Shown in pieces: positions 37,939 through 47,160 of a stretch of DNA of 64,000 bases; the first letter of the stretch is position 1; each line of letters begins with the position of its first letter. A program made the position numbers and the translations under genes. The DNA lies in the NCBI GenBank assembly GCA_937930635.1, contig CALHCF010000007.1, forward strand, positions 271,514-335,513, given 5' to 3'. The notes below the pieces were generated by a model. It saw nothing but the letters and a program-made list of their open reading frames with translations. It did no database searches and was not told where the DNA came from. The DNA is from an uncultured Rhizobiaceae group bacterium. GTDB taxonomy: Bacteria > Pseudomonadota > Alphaproteobacteria > Rhizobiales > Rhizobiaceae.

Positions 37939-38898
37939 CTAGAGGCCCAGCCAGCTGTCTACCCGCTTGGAGTTGGCTGCAACCCACTCCTTGGCGACGG
38001 CCGCCGCATCTTTGCCACCCTCAATCTGAAAAGCAAAATTGGAGACATCCTCGCCGCTGAGTTTCATATTTTTCAGAAAATCAGCAATGGCCGGTGACCG
38101 TTTGGTCAGGGACTTTGAATAGGCAACCTGAACATTTTTCAGGGCGTCTTCTGTTTCCACTTTCGAATTCTCAAACCAGTTTGGATCCTGATCCGGCTGC
38201 AAAGCCTTGTATTTGGCAGGGTCAAATGGCGGTTCTTCAAGACGCACGATGTCGTGCTGGAACCAGATGGCATGGGGCGAATAACAATAGAACGCGTAGC
38301 CTATACCTTTTTTGACACTGTCACCGACCGTTGCTGTCATCACTGACTGGTCAGCACGGATCGGCTCCATGAAAGGCATCAGACCGTAGTCGCGCACCTT
38401 CACCTGATTGACATTTGCCGAAGCCCAGCTGGGCGCACCAATCCAGATTTCACCCTTGCCGTTGCCGTCACTGTCCATCAGTTTGGCAATCTCAGGGCGA
38501 GCCAGATCAAAGATCGACGTGACCTTGTTTTTTTCCGAAAATTCCTTGGTCACACAGAAGCTCTGCTTGCCTTCATAGGAATTCTTGGACAATTCCACAT
38601 TGCCGGTGCCATCAACATATTTGTCAGTGAAGCTCTTCTGGTTTGGCAGCCAGACATCCGGGTGAACATCGATATCACCCTTCCCAGCATCCATGGCAGC
38701 AAAAATTGCGGCATTATTTCCAGGAACCAGATTGGCCTCACCTCCAATACGGGTTTTCACCACCTCCTGAATAAGATGAGCAATCGCCTGCGCACCCGTC
38801 CATGACGGCGCTCCAATGTTCACTTTTTCTGCGGCCATCGCCAATGACGAAGCGGTCAGAGACAGCGCACAGACACTTCCAAAAAACAGTTTCTTCAT
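37939..38898 (-). CDS. periplasmic substrate-binding protein for glycine betaine/TMAO-type ABC transporter
   Basis: The 319 residues start with a signal peptide (SVCALSLTASSLAMA). Tryptophans are spaced as in quaternary-ammonium binding proteins: APSWTGAQ, HPDVWLPNQ, EIWIGAPSWASANVN and HAIWFQHD. These can build the aromatic cage for a trimethylammonium head. A DSDGNGKGE loop looks like a calcium-binding site. The WIGAPSWASANVN pattern is closer, from memory, to TmoX-type TMAO-binding proteins than to ChoX, so TMAO is as likely a ligand as glycine betaine. It is the first gene of the operon. Confidence 0.88.
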   Translation of the reverse strand: MKKLFFGSVCALSLTASSLAMAAEKVNIGAPSWTGAQAIAHLIQEVVKTRIGGEANLVPGNNAAIFAAMDAGKGDIDVHPDVWLPNQKSFTDKYVDGTGNVELSKNSYEGKQSFCVTKEFSEKNKVTSIFDLARPEIAKLMDSDGNGKGEIWIGAPSWASANVNQVKVRDYGLMPFMEPIRADQSVMTATVGDSVKKGIGYAFYCYSPHAIWFQHDIVRLEEPPFDPAKYKALQPDQDPNWFENSKVETEDALKNVQVAYSKSLTKRSPAIADFLKNMKLSGEDVSNFAFQIEGGKDAAAVAKEWVAANSKRVDSWLGL

Positions 38899-39179
38899 AA
38901 ACCTTCTCCCTACATAGAAATCAGAACCGGTTGTTTGTCCGGCTTTCGTCTTTTTCTGGCTGACAGTTTGGGCGAAGCCCTTCGATCAACCCATTCAACC
39001 GCCGCTTTTTTGATCAACAGGCCAAGCGGCCGGACTGTTGTGTGCGATCATCGGGTCATCAACCTCAAATCCCGCACCAGACATAATATGTTCTACAGCA
39101 TTAGCCGCGATGGCAAGGGGATACCCAACCTTTTTGGCCGGGAAATTCCCACCCCTGAGTGCCAAGAAAATCGTGTCAT
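38899..39179. other. intergenic region between pdxJ and the binding-protein gene
   Basis: This 281-base gap should hold the promoter of the uptake operon. A TTG-initiated 62-codon frame (38995-39183, minus) overlaps the pdxJ stop, but it lacks a recognisable ribosome site or family and is not called. No terminator or regulatory motif was recognised. Confidence 0.4.
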
Positions 39180-39926
39180 TCAAACTTCATGTCCACAGGC
39201 TTGCAAGAATCGCTTCACGGTATCTTCCATACCGTATTCGAGGGCATCAGCGGTCAGACCATGCCCGATGGAGACCTCTGCCAAATCCGGAATACGGGCC
39301 ACCAGTGGCGGCAGATTTGCAACTGTGAGATCGTGACCGGCATTGACCGCCATCCCCATACCGATTGCCGCATCAGCCGTCTCGCCCAGCTTGTCGAGCT
39401 CACGGGCGGCAGCTTCGGGATTGTCATATGTTGCACCATAGGGGCCGGTATAAAGCTCAATTCGATCTGCACCGGTATCTCTGGCCATGGCGATTTGCTG
39501 AGGGTCGGCATCAGCAAACAGGGAAACCCGCATTCCAGCCCGATTCAATCTTGCAACAATTGGCGTTAGATAATTGTGTTGGCTGTAAAAATCCCAACCA
39601 TGGTCGGATGTAGCCTGAGCAGGATCATCAGGCACCAGCGTCACCTGTTCAGGCTGCGCCTCCTCGCAAAGCGATAAAAAGGATGCCGAGGGATATCCTT
39701 CTATATTGTATTCGCGGTCGGGAAACTCATCATCGACAAGCGCTCTCAACTCAGGGACATCGCTGAATCGAATATGGCGTTGATCCGGGCGGGGGTGGAT
39801 TGTCAGGCCAGCGGCACCAGCCTGAAGAGCCAGACGCCCCATATCAACAACACTTGGCCAGGGCAGGTCTCGGCGATTGCGCAACTGGGCAACCGCATTG
39901 AGATTAGCGGATAATGCAACGGGCAT
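39180..39926 (-). CDS. pdxJ: pyridoxine 5'-phosphate synthase
   Basis: The 248-residue TIM-barrel protein has the phosphate/substrate motifs [13 protein letters not shown] near residue 40, the catalytic glutamate region YNIEGYPS near 73 and the C-terminal [11 protein letters not shown] and [12 protein letters not shown]. It condenses 1-deoxyxylulose 5-phosphate with 3-amino-1-hydroxyacetone phosphate in vitamin B6 synthesis. It is divergent from the DUF3445 gene with about 106 bases between the starts. It is not followed by acpS as in E. coli. Confidence 0.95.
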   Translation of the reverse strand: MPVALSANLNAVAQLRNRRDLPWPSVVDMGRLALQAGAAGLTIHPRPDQRHIRFSDVPELRALVDDEFPDREYNIEGYPSASFLSLCEEAQPEQVTLVPDDPAQATSDHGWDFYSQHNYLTPIVARLNRAGMRVSLFADADPQQIAMARDTGADRIELYTGPYGATYDNPEAAARELDKLGETADAAIGMGMAVNAGHDLTVANLPPLVARIPDLAEVSIGHGLTADALEYGMEDTVKRFLQACGHEV

Positions 39927-40032
39927 GGCGGGTATCCGTGGTCAGGTCGTGAGCAACGATGGCCGCGCACGCGATGGTATGCAACCGTCATCTCAGTCTG
40001 GACTCAAAGAATTTTCGTGTTATCGCATCATC

Positions 40033-40917
40033 ATGACGTTTCAACCGTTCAGCCGCATTGAAGAACCTTTCACGATCGGATTGCAGCCCGTCGATCCAAA
40101 CGGCTTTCTCTTTATCGACGACCGTTTAACCGATTACAGAGCTCAAAAAAGGGTTCTCTATGAACAACTGTTTGATGAATGTTGCATGGCCGAACCCACA
40201 ACAGCCGAGGCGCAACGGGAGGGAGGCCGACTCATTGTGGATTGCCTGCGCAACCACCACACCCAGCATTATCGGTTTGACGCCGGCCATGCTTACCCGA
40301 CCGACGGATCCGCTCCCATCGATCTGCACAGCCGGGACGAGATACCCCTCGCCACCACAGCACTGTTGGTCCCTGACGATCTGGTATTGATGCGACGCGA
40401 TGACAGCGGGTGGCGAATGGTTGCAGCATCCCTGTGCTTCCCATCGTCATGGAATCCGCGCGAGAAATTCGGCAAGTCTCTGGAAGCCATTCATGCCCCC
40501 GTCCCGATGGGCGAACAAACCAACAGCCGTATCCGGCGGATCTTTGACGGGCTAAAGCCCGGCATACCGGTTTGGCGCGAAAACTGGGCGCTGGACGCTG
40601 ATGATGAGTTACGGCATGCCCTTGGTGAAACGGACCGGGCGCAAGGCATGAACAAGCTGGCCGGTGAAATCTTTCTGCGCACTGAATACCAAACGCTTCA
40701 CAAGCTTCCGGTCTGCGGCGATATTCTCTTCACCATCGGCATCTACATCACCCCGCTGGAATCCCTTCTGGATACAGACAACGGGCACCAAAAGGTGAGC
40801 ACACTGCTGCATCAATACCGCACCATGAGCGACGCGGGACGTTCCTATAAGGGAATCGACCAGAATTCAGACGGACTGGTGAACTGGCTGGAAAAAAACA
40901 AGGCGCAAAACAAATGA
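40033..40917 (+). CDS. DUF3445 haem-dependent oxidative N-demethylase-like protein
   Basis: From the ATG at 40033 the protein has 294 residues. It contains the family stretches CFPSSWNPREKFGKSLEAIHAPVP near 140 and FLRTEYQTLHKLPVCGDILFTIGIYITPLE near 215. Characterised members are subunits of haem-dependent oxidative N-demethylases such as dimethylamine monooxygenase (DmmA/DmmD). Partner subunits DmmB and DmmC are not visible, so it may act alone or with proteins encoded elsewhere. Its stop overlaps the acyl dehydratase start by four bases. The amine-uptake operon 1.1 kb away is suggestive context. Confidence 0.78.
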   Translation: MTFQPFSRIEEPFTIGLQPVDPNGFLFIDDRLTDYRAQKRVLYEQLFDECCMAEPTTAEAQREGGRLIVDCLRNHHTQHYRFDAGHAYPTDGSAPIDLHSRDEIPLATTALLVPDDLVLMRRDDSGWRMVAASLCFPSSWNPREKFGKSLEAIHAPVPMGEQTNSRIRRIFDGLKPGIPVWRENWALDADDELRHALGETDRAQGMNKLAGEIFLRTEYQTLHKLPVCGDILFTIGIYITPLESLLDTDNGHQKVSTLLHQYRTMSDAGRSYKGIDQNSDGLVNWLEKNKAQNK

Positions 40918-41780
40918 ACAACACTGTGGACGAAGCCCATCTCCAAAGCTGGATTGGAAAAGAGGAAAGCCACCAGGATATTTTGCATGTTGAACAAGCC
41001 CGTCTGCTTCAGGCGACGCTTGATCAGCAGCCGGACCTGAAGACCGGAGAGGTACTCCCGCCAACATGGCAGTGGATCTATTTCGCAAGTGGCGCTCGAC
41101 AGTCGGTTCTTGGGCGCGACGGCCACCCGAAACGCGGTGAATTCTTGCCGCCAGTTCCCCTGCCCCGGCGAATGTGGGCGGGAGGACGACTGGGTTTCTC
41201 AAAGCCGGTTCAATTTGGAGAGACAATTACAAAGACATCAAGGATTGAAGATGTATCGATCAAGTCTGGCGGCAGCGGACCGCTCTGTTTTGTTGTCGTG
41301 CGTCACTCCTTTTACGGAAGTGATGGTTCTGAGCGTTTTTGGGAAGAGCAGGACCTTGTATATCTGGAAGACCCTGCACCAGATGCTGCGCCAGCCCGAC
41401 CAAAACAGCCACCCGCGACAGCCCAATGGAGCGAGACCATAGCCCCTGATCCTGTCTTGCTGTTTCGCTACTCTGCGCTGACATTCAACAGCCACCGCAT
41501 TCATTATGACCGGGAGTATTGTCGGGATGTGGAAGGTTATCCGGGACTGGTCGTGCACGGGCCGCTTTCAGCGACATTGCTGGCTGATCTGGCTGTCAGA
41601 AAATCCGATGGCCGGGCTTTGGCCAGCTTTTCATTTCGCGCCGTTGCCCCGCTGTTTGATACCCAACCTTTTACCATGCACGCCACACTGGACGACAAAG
41701 CGGGTGGCAAGGGCGGAGACTTCTGGACGCAAACACCCCAAGGCCATCTCGCCATGCAGGCCCGGGCCGAGTATCGCTAG
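40914..41780 (+). CDS. FAS1-like/HTD2-type acyl dehydratase
   Basis: The 288 residues comprise an N-terminal hot-dog-like half and a C-terminal MaoC-like half, with the catalytic SHRIHYDREYC...PGLVVHGPL stretch near residue 195 that gives the D/H pair of hydratase 2 enzymes. Relatives include mesaconyl-C4-CoA hydratase and fungal Htd2. Expected reaction: reversible hydration of an enoyl-CoA or a mesaconyl-type ester. The four-base overlap with the DUF3445 gene indicates coupled expression, but no shared pathway is known to me. Confidence 0.8.
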   Translation: MNNTVDEAHLQSWIGKEESHQDILHVEQARLLQATLDQQPDLKTGEVLPPTWQWIYFASGARQSVLGRDGHPKRGEFLPPVPLPRRMWAGGRLGFSKPVQFGETITKTSRIEDVSIKSGGSGPLCFVVVRHSFYGSDGSERFWEEQDLVYLEDPAPDAAPARPKQPPATAQWSETIAPDPVLLFRYSALTFNSHRIHYDREYCRDVEGYPGLVVHGPLSATLLADLAVRKSDGRALASFSFRAVAPLFDTQPFTMHATLDDKAGGKGGDFWTQTPQGHLAMQARAEYR

Positions 41781-41929
41781 AAAATGCTGCGTGTTGCCTC
41801 ACAAGCCAGCATCGTCACCAACGCCAATGCCATGCATGTTTGACCCCGATATTTCCCCCAGAAAAAACGCGAGGCTACTGATCTGAAAAACTTTGCAGGA
41901 GTTAAAGCCGCCCCACGCTCAACCGCGTT

Positions 41930-42256
41930 CTATGTCTTGGGCAGATAAGCCAGTTTGTTTTTATCTTCCCATGAATGACCGGCTCCCATAATGCAGGTTT
42001 TTCCCGACGTCATGGTCATGAGAACTGTCCATGTCCCATCCGTGGACGTATAAATTTCCATAACCGCCTTACCGGAACCCGAGACACCAATCGCCCGGGG
42101 CGTTTCCTGATATTTTTCGTTCAGGAATTTGGTCATTTTTTCCCGTTCCCCGCAAACCCGCGGGGCCGCCTCGGCAACCGAAACCGCCAGCAACCCGGTT
42201 GCCGACAGCGTCAGGGCCAATTTTGCGAGAGAAACTCCAAACCGTGTTTTGATCAT
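41930..42256 (-). CDS. small secreted protein of unknown function
   Basis: The ATG at 42256 has GGAG seven bases upstream and yields 108 residues. A signal peptide (KLALTLSATGLLAVSVAEA) is followed by a roughly 80-residue mature domain with two cysteines (RVCGER and KTCIMG) and ETPRAIGVSGSGKAVMEIY. A similar layout occurs in uncharacterised alphaproteobacterial periplasmic proteins. It lies alone between the dehydratase and the helicase. Confidence 0.65.
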   Translation of the reverse strand: MIKTRFGVSLAKLALTLSATGLLAVSVAEAAPRVCGEREKMTKFLNEKYQETPRAIGVSGSGKAVMEIYTSTDGTWTVLMTMTSGKTCIMGAGHSWEDKNKLAYLPKT

Positions 42257-42502
42257 CAAAATCTCCATTGCCAGCTGAAAAGCCATGTTCAACGGAGAGA
42301 GTTTTGTCAGGGTCCGGTAAACACCACCTGTCGCTGGTTCCTTTCAAGAACCGCCACTTTTACTCACTTTCACAAAGTTCAAGCCCCTTCAGGCTGCGCC
42401 TGAAACATGAATAAGTTGTTAACCATAAATATTAACTGTCACACGAGAGGTTTTGTATTGCCTCCCGGCATGTTCCTGCAGCCTGACTGGCGAGCCGGCG
42501 CG

Positions 42503-43648
42503 CTATTTTACGATGGTAAGCTTCTCAGCAGCCCGTGTTATGGCTGTGTAGAGCCAGCGCTGGCTGTGTTCGCGGAAAGCCCAGCTTTCGTCAAACAGAT
42601 AGACATTGTTCCACTGCGAACCCTGGGCCTTGTGCACGGTTAGCGCGTAGCCATAGTCAAAATCATCGTACCGGCGTTTCATCTGCCATGGCAGTTCATC
42701 TTCAGGATTTTCGAAGGCAGCTTTCAGCACTTTTATTTTCGCAGACTGACGTTCCATGCCATCATCCTCGGAGCCAATCAGAAGGTTCATGAACGGCTTT
42801 GCGCTATTGGGGGCGGATATGACTTGCCATAAAGACCCATTCAGCAACCCTTTGGCCGGGTCGTTGCGCAGAGCCACCAATTTGTCACCGGATGCCGGCA
42901 GCGCGCCCTGAAAATCCTTCAGATCACGAAGACGCTGGTTATACCGCCTCCTTGTCTTGTTGGTGCCGACCAACACCTGATCCACATCCAGCACCTCGCT
43001 TTGATCCACCTCACGACGGTTGATGACTTTGCTGTCTCCAAATGCACCATAGGGGATGGGGTCCCCTTCCCGGGCCATCTGCGCCAGATCGATAATGGGA
43101 TTATCGCGTGCCTGACGATGAATGCTCTCAAGCAATATGTCCGGCTCATGCTCGGTAAAAAAACCACCGCCTGAAACTGGCGGAAGTTGTCCAGGATCAC
43201 CCAGCACAAGAACAGGCGTACCAAATGAAAGAAGGTCACTGCCAAGCTGCTCATCCACCATCGAACATTCATCGATCACAATCAGCGAAGCATTCGCGAC
43301 AGGGCTTTGACGGTTGAGCGTAAACATCGGTGTCATGCTCGACTTGCCCGTGTCTTCATCCTCGACAAGCTCCTCGCCGCGCGGACGATAGATCAGCGAG
43401 TGGATTGTGCTGGCTTTCTTTGCACCACGGGAGCGCAACACGAGAGCCGCCTTGCCGGTAAAAGCTGCAAAAAGCACATCACCGTCAACGTCCTTGGCCA
43501 GATGACGTGCCAATGTGGTTTTACCGGTACCCGCATAACCAAAAAGGCGGAAAACCTGCGGATAGCCCTGCTTCAGCCAGTTCGAGACAGCAACCAGCGC
43601 GGCATCCTGTTCAGGCGAAAACTTCAAGCGACTCGGTCTCTTGGACAA
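42503..43648 (-). CDS. RecD/Dda-like superfamily 1 DNA helicase
   Basis: The 381-residue protein carries the SF1 motifs in order: Walker A GYAGTGKTTLA near 39, motif II IDECSMVDEQL near 124, motif III VLGDPGQLPPV near 149, motif V TVHKAQGSQW near 335 and motif VI YTAITRA near 366. It is far shorter than RecD2 and lacks N-terminal accessory domains, resembling phage Dda-type or stand-alone exodeoxyribonuclease V-like helicases. Probable 5'-3' DNA unwinding in repair. No recBC partners are nearby. Confidence 0.88.
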   Translation of the reverse strand: MSKRPSRLKFSPEQDAALVAVSNWLKQGYPQVFRLFGYAGTGKTTLARHLAKDVDGDVLFAAFTGKAALVLRSRGAKKASTIHSLIYRPRGEELVEDEDTGKSSMTPMFTLNRQSPVANASLIVIDECSMVDEQLGSDLLSFGTPVLVLGDPGQLPPVSGGGFFTEHEPDILLESIHRQARDNPIIDLAQMAREGDPIPYGAFGDSKVINRREVDQSEVLDVDQVLVGTNKTRRRYNQRLRDLKDFQGALPASGDKLVALRNDPAKGLLNGSLWQVISAPNSAKPFMNLLIGSEDDGMERQSAKIKVLKAAFENPEDELPWQMKRRYDDFDYGYALTVHKAQGSQWNNVYLFDESWAFREHSQRWLYTAITRAAEKLTIVK

Positions 43649-43865
43649 TCATGAAACGACATCTGAATGTACGATGAGCGACAAAAGAACACAATGGGAA
43701 CATTTGGTATTATGTCGTGTTAAATTTTTGGTGCTTCTGTCCACCCGCTATCCTCCGGTGCAGTCAAATCTATCGCTCAGCCTACGGTTTTGCACCCACT
43801 TCAGGGTTTTGATTCCAATTACAAAAAGAGACAGATAGCGTTTCACATTGATAACAGACAAAGGA

Positions 43866-44489
43866 TCAGCCTGGACGATGAAGCCGAAGCCAGTGTTCCA
43901 CCGCACGGGCCGCGATCTTCTGCATCGCATCAGCATGAGGCCGGGCACCAGCACCCAAAAGCAGCTTGCGCTGCCGGTCCCCCACCAACAGGCCGATCAG
44001 CATATCAAAGGCATCGTCCGGACTGGAAATGTCGACCAGCCCGGCCTCATGCCCCTCTTCAAACAAGGCATAGAAGGGAAGCCTCACCTGTTCTTGCCAA
44101 TGGTTCAAAACTGCTGCGCCAAGATCAGAGGTTTCCGCACAAGCCTGCGCCATGGCCACCCGGTTGACAGCAATCACAGCATCGCCGGTCATGATGTCCA
44201 GCAACGAAAGCGCATAGGCACCAAGTCGCTCGTCAAAAGACCCCTGTGCCCGGCCAAACGCGGTCTGAAGCGCCTTGTTCATCCCCTGTGCCTGCTCATG
44301 GATGAGCGCCGTGATAATACCATCACGATCATCGAACCAGTTGTATAGGGTCTCTTTGGAACAGCGGGCTTCTGCAGCAATCTGGGCGGTCGAGATTGCA
44401 GCTCCATGGCGACGCAATAACCGCAAAGTCGCCGTCAGAATCTGACGTTGGCGGATTTCTCGTCGTGAAGGTTTCGAATCATGTTCCAC
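43866..44489 (-). CDS. TetR-family transcriptional regulator
   Basis: The 207 residues have the TetR helix-turn-helix at the N-terminus (ILTATLRLLRRHGAAISTAQIAAEARCSKETLYNWFDDRDGIITAL, about 18-63) and a helical ligand-binding part afterwards with a C-terminal TetR_C-like region. It lies 63 bases downstream of the methylcrotonyl-CoA carboxylase gene on the same strand, so it may be co-transcribed with it and might regulate acyl-CoA metabolism; the ligand is unknown. Confidence 0.85.
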   Translation of the reverse strand: MEHDSKPSRREIRQRQILTATLRLLRRHGAAISTAQIAAEARCSKETLYNWFDDRDGIITALIHEQAQGMNKALQTAFGRAQGSFDERLGAYALSLLDIMTGDAVIAVNRVAMAQACAETSDLGAAVLNHWQEQVRLPFYALFEEGHEAGLVDISSPDDAFDMLIGLLVGDRQRKLLLGAGARPHADAMQKIAARAVEHWLRLHRPG

Positions 44490-44552
44490 ACTGGGACCAT
44501 AAAGTCAGGCTGCCTGTTTGGGAATCCGTTGTGTCGAGCGACTGCGTTTTAT

Positions 44553-46160
44553 CTACATACGGAAAACGCCAAACCGGGTTTCAGGTATGGGCGCATTCAG
44601 GCTGGCTGCCAGCGCAAGGCCAAGAACACGCCGGGTATCACGGGGACGAATAATACCATCATCCCACAAGCGGGCGGTGGCATAGTAAGGGTGCCCCTCT
44701 TCCTCGAATTGCTCGATGATCGGCTGGCGAAACTCCGCCTCCTCAATTTCACTCCACTGATCGCCGTCCCTCTCCATCCGGTCTCGTTTGACCGTTGCCA
44801 GAACAGAAGCGGCCTGCTCTCCGCCCATCACCGATATGCGAGCATTGGGCCACATGAACAAGAAGCGAGGACTGTAGGCACGGCCACACATCCCGTAATT
44901 ACCGGCACCATACGACCCGCCGACAACAAGCGTAATCTTCGGCACCTGTGCGCACGCAACGGCATGGACCAGTTTGGCACCATCTTTTGCAATACCGCCG
45001 GTCTCGTATTCACGTCCGACCATGAAACCAGTGATATTTTGGAGAAACAGCAGCGGAATTTTTCGCTGACAGCACAGCTCTATGAAGTGAGCACCCTTCT
45101 TTGCACTTTCAGAAAACAGGATGCCATTATTGGCAATGATACCCACGGGCATGCCGTGAAGATGGGCAAATCCCGTTACCAGTGTGGGACCATAACGCGC
45201 CTTAAATTCATCAAATCGCGAACCGTCCACCAGCCGCGCAATAATCTCATGCACATCATATTGCTTGCGCAGATCAACCGGGACGACGGTTTCCAGTTCA
45301 TCGGGTGCAAACAACGGCTCCAGGCTCTGTCGTCTTTCAACCGCACTAAGGTCTGGCGAATTGAGCCCGCGCACAATGTTGCGAACAATCTCAAGGGCGT
45401 GGGTATCATTTTCGGCCATATGATCAGCAACGCCTGACAGCCGTGTATGGACATCAGCCCCACCCAGGTCTTCGGCAGAAACCTCTTCACCCGTTGCCGC
45501 TTTTACCAGCGGCGGCCCGCCCAGAAAGATGGTGCCCTGATTTTTGACAATTATGGTCTCATCCGACATGGCGGGCACATAGGCGCCTCCGGCCGTGCAA
45601 GACCCCATCACACAGGCAATCTGCGCAATCCCGTCTCGCGACAGGTTCGCCTGATTGAAGAAGATGCGGCCAAAGTGATCCCGGTCAGGAAAGACTTCCG
45701 TATGATTGGGCAGGTTGGCCCCGCCACTGTCGACCAGATAGATACACGGCAGCCGGTTCTGCTGAGCGATTTCCTGCGCCCGCAGATGTTTTTTCACGGT
45801 CATTGGATAGTAGGTGCCACCCTTGATCGTTGCGTCGTTGCACACGATCACGCATTGCCGCCCCTCGACCATCCCAATGCCTGTAATCACACCAGCGCCG
45901 TGAACCGCGCCATCATACAGTTCATGGGCAGCCAGTGGCGAAAGTTCCAAAAAGGGTGATCCGGGGTCTATCAGGCGCATAACCCGCTCACGCGGCAGCA
46001 ACTTTCCACGCTCGATATGGCGTTGTCGCGCACTTTCTGATCCGCCAACGGATGACTGCGCGAGAAGACGGTTCAGATCATCCGTTAATGCTGTCCATGC
46101 CTCAACATTGGCTTGAACTGCCGGTCCTGTGGTCTGCGCCTGGGCAGCAAGAATCGTCAT
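44553..46160 (-). CDS. methylcrotonoyl-CoA carboxylase beta (carboxyltransferase) subunit
   Basis: The 535 residues align in pattern with MCC beta subunits: [19 protein letters not shown] near 114, [14 protein letters not shown] near 137, [16 protein letters not shown] near 158, [17 protein letters not shown] near 184 and the C-terminal [20 protein letters not shown]. It would carboxylate 3-methylcrotonyl-CoA in leucine degradation. It needs a biotin-carrying alpha subunit, which is not in the window. Ivd and a LiuR-like regulator, which act in the same pathway, are in the window but in separate transcription units. Confidence 0.92.
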   Translation of the reverse strand: MTILAAQAQTTGPAVQANVEAWTALTDDLNRLLAQSSVGGSESARQRHIERGKLLPRERVMRLIDPGSPFLELSPLAAHELYDGAVHGAGVITGIGMVEGRQCVIVCNDATIKGGTYYPMTVKKHLRAQEIAQQNRLPCIYLVDSGGANLPNHTEVFPDRDHFGRIFFNQANLSRDGIAQIACVMGSCTAGGAYVPAMSDETIIVKNQGTIFLGGPPLVKAATGEEVSAEDLGGADVHTRLSGVADHMAENDTHALEIVRNIVRGLNSPDLSAVERRQSLEPLFAPDELETVVPVDLRKQYDVHEIIARLVDGSRFDEFKARYGPTLVTGFAHLHGMPVGIIANNGILFSESAKKGAHFIELCCQRKIPLLFLQNITGFMVGREYETGGIAKDGAKLVHAVACAQVPKITLVVGGSYGAGNYGMCGRAYSPRFLFMWPNARISVMGGEQAASVLATVKRDRMERDGDQWSEIEEAEFRQPIIEQFEEEGHPYYATARLWDDGIIRPRDTRRVLGLALAASLNAPIPETRFGVFRM

Positions 46161-46181
46161 GAGATATTGTTACCGGTTCTG

Positions 46182-46598
46182 CTATGGTTTTTCTTTAGAC
46201 TGCGGCTCGTCGGAAGGCGTTTCAACCGGCAACCCCTGTTCACGCCACTGATTGAACCCGCCCTCAATATGGGCGACGGGCCCAAGCCCCATATTTTGAA
46301 GGTCACGTGTAGCCAGCGCCGACCGCCACGCCGCCGCACAAAAGAATATATAGGTCTTGCCTGTTTGAGCGAAGACATCGCGATGATAGGGGCTGGCAGG
46401 GTCTACCCAGAACTCCAGCATGCCTCTTGGAGCATGTACGGCATCAGGCACCCGGCCCTCGCGTTGGAGTTCACGAATATCGCGGATATCCACCAGCACC
46501 GCAGAACCTTCATCCTGCAGCGCCTTGGCGTCTTGCGGACTCAGCGTGACAATTTCTGCCTCAGCCTCAGCAACCAGCTGTTCTGCCGTCTTTCTCAT
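46182..46598 (-). CDS. rhodanese-like domain protein
   Basis: From the ATG at 46598 it has 138 residues. The single rhodanese domain shows the strand VLVDIRDIRELQREGRVPDAVHAPRG and the active-site cysteine in IFFCAAAWRSALA (C-x4-R loop) near residue 88. The C-terminal tail is charged. It may carry persulfide sulfur. It lies 21 bases upstream of the carboxylase gene on the same strand, so the two are probably co-transcribed. Confidence 0.88.
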   Translation of the reverse strand: MRKTAEQLVAEAEAEIVTLSPQDAKALQDEGSAVLVDIRDIRELQREGRVPDAVHAPRGMLEFWVDPASPYHRDVFAQTGKTYIFFCAAAWRSALATRDLQNMGLGPVAHIEGGFNQWREQGLPVETPSDEPQSKEKP

Positions 46599-46765
46599 CT
46601 GGCATCCTATTCCCAGTTCAACTGCCGCCGACGCTAACAGCACCGACAAGCGAAAACAAAGAAAATCGAATGCTGGCGAGCCTGCAAACAGCTGTCATGC
46701 GTCTCTTTGCCAGACAATGCCGGGCGCAAAGATTTAGACAACATGCATCTTGGCAAGGCTTACGA

Positions 46766-46912
46766 TCAGTTGGAAATAACGGAAGCTGATGTGTTGGGGG
46801 TTGAGGAGGTGCCTGAACCTGAAATCAGGGACCCGAAAAGAACAACGCCACTAACAATGACGACGGTCCAGAGCGTGATGCCCCAGCACGATTTTTCTAC
46901 TGTACGATTCAT
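46766..46912 (-). CDS. 48-residue putative single-pass membrane protein
   Basis: On the minus strand an ATG at 46912 is preceded by AGAGG at about five bases. The 48-codon frame encodes MNRTVEKSCWG, then a hydrophobic run (ITLWTVVIVSGVVLFGSLI, about residues 12-30), then a serine/threonine-rich tail ending in a TGA at 46768-46766. The ribosome site, charge layout and single helix fit a small membrane protein. No family was recognised. It lies in an otherwise empty 0.56-kb interval between the rhodanese and MscS genes. Confidence 0.5.
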   Translation of the reverse strand: MNRTVEKSCWGITLWTVVIVSGVVLFGSLISGSGTSSTPNTSASVISN

Positions 46913-47160
46913 AACGCCTCTAAACTGAGATAAACACCCGGCCCCGATTCTATGCCAATCGCCGGTGAAATCGCGCGTGGTATAGTCACATGTTCCTCCC
47001 GGTGCAACAGGCAGTCTTTCATAAGCGTCCTCAGACTCGCAATGCAGCCTTGCAAATGACGCATGGCAGCAGTGATTTCAGGTATTTATGGAAAAAACAC
47101 AGTTTATAAATGGTTAACAGAAAAGCGGCAGAACCGGCCCAGCAGCCATTTATATGACCA

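Noticed and set aside
38995..39183. TTG-initiated 62-codon minus-strand frame overlapping the pdxJ stop
   Set aside because: No convincing ribosome site or family. It is described only as part of the intergenic region.
42387..42404. small TTCAGGC/GCCTGAA hairpin
   Set aside because: Seven-base stem with no T run on either side, far from any gene end it could serve.
46707..46928. 73-codon plus-strand frame
   Set aside because: The opposite strand has a better small gene with a ribosome site and a membrane helix; the plus frame has neither.
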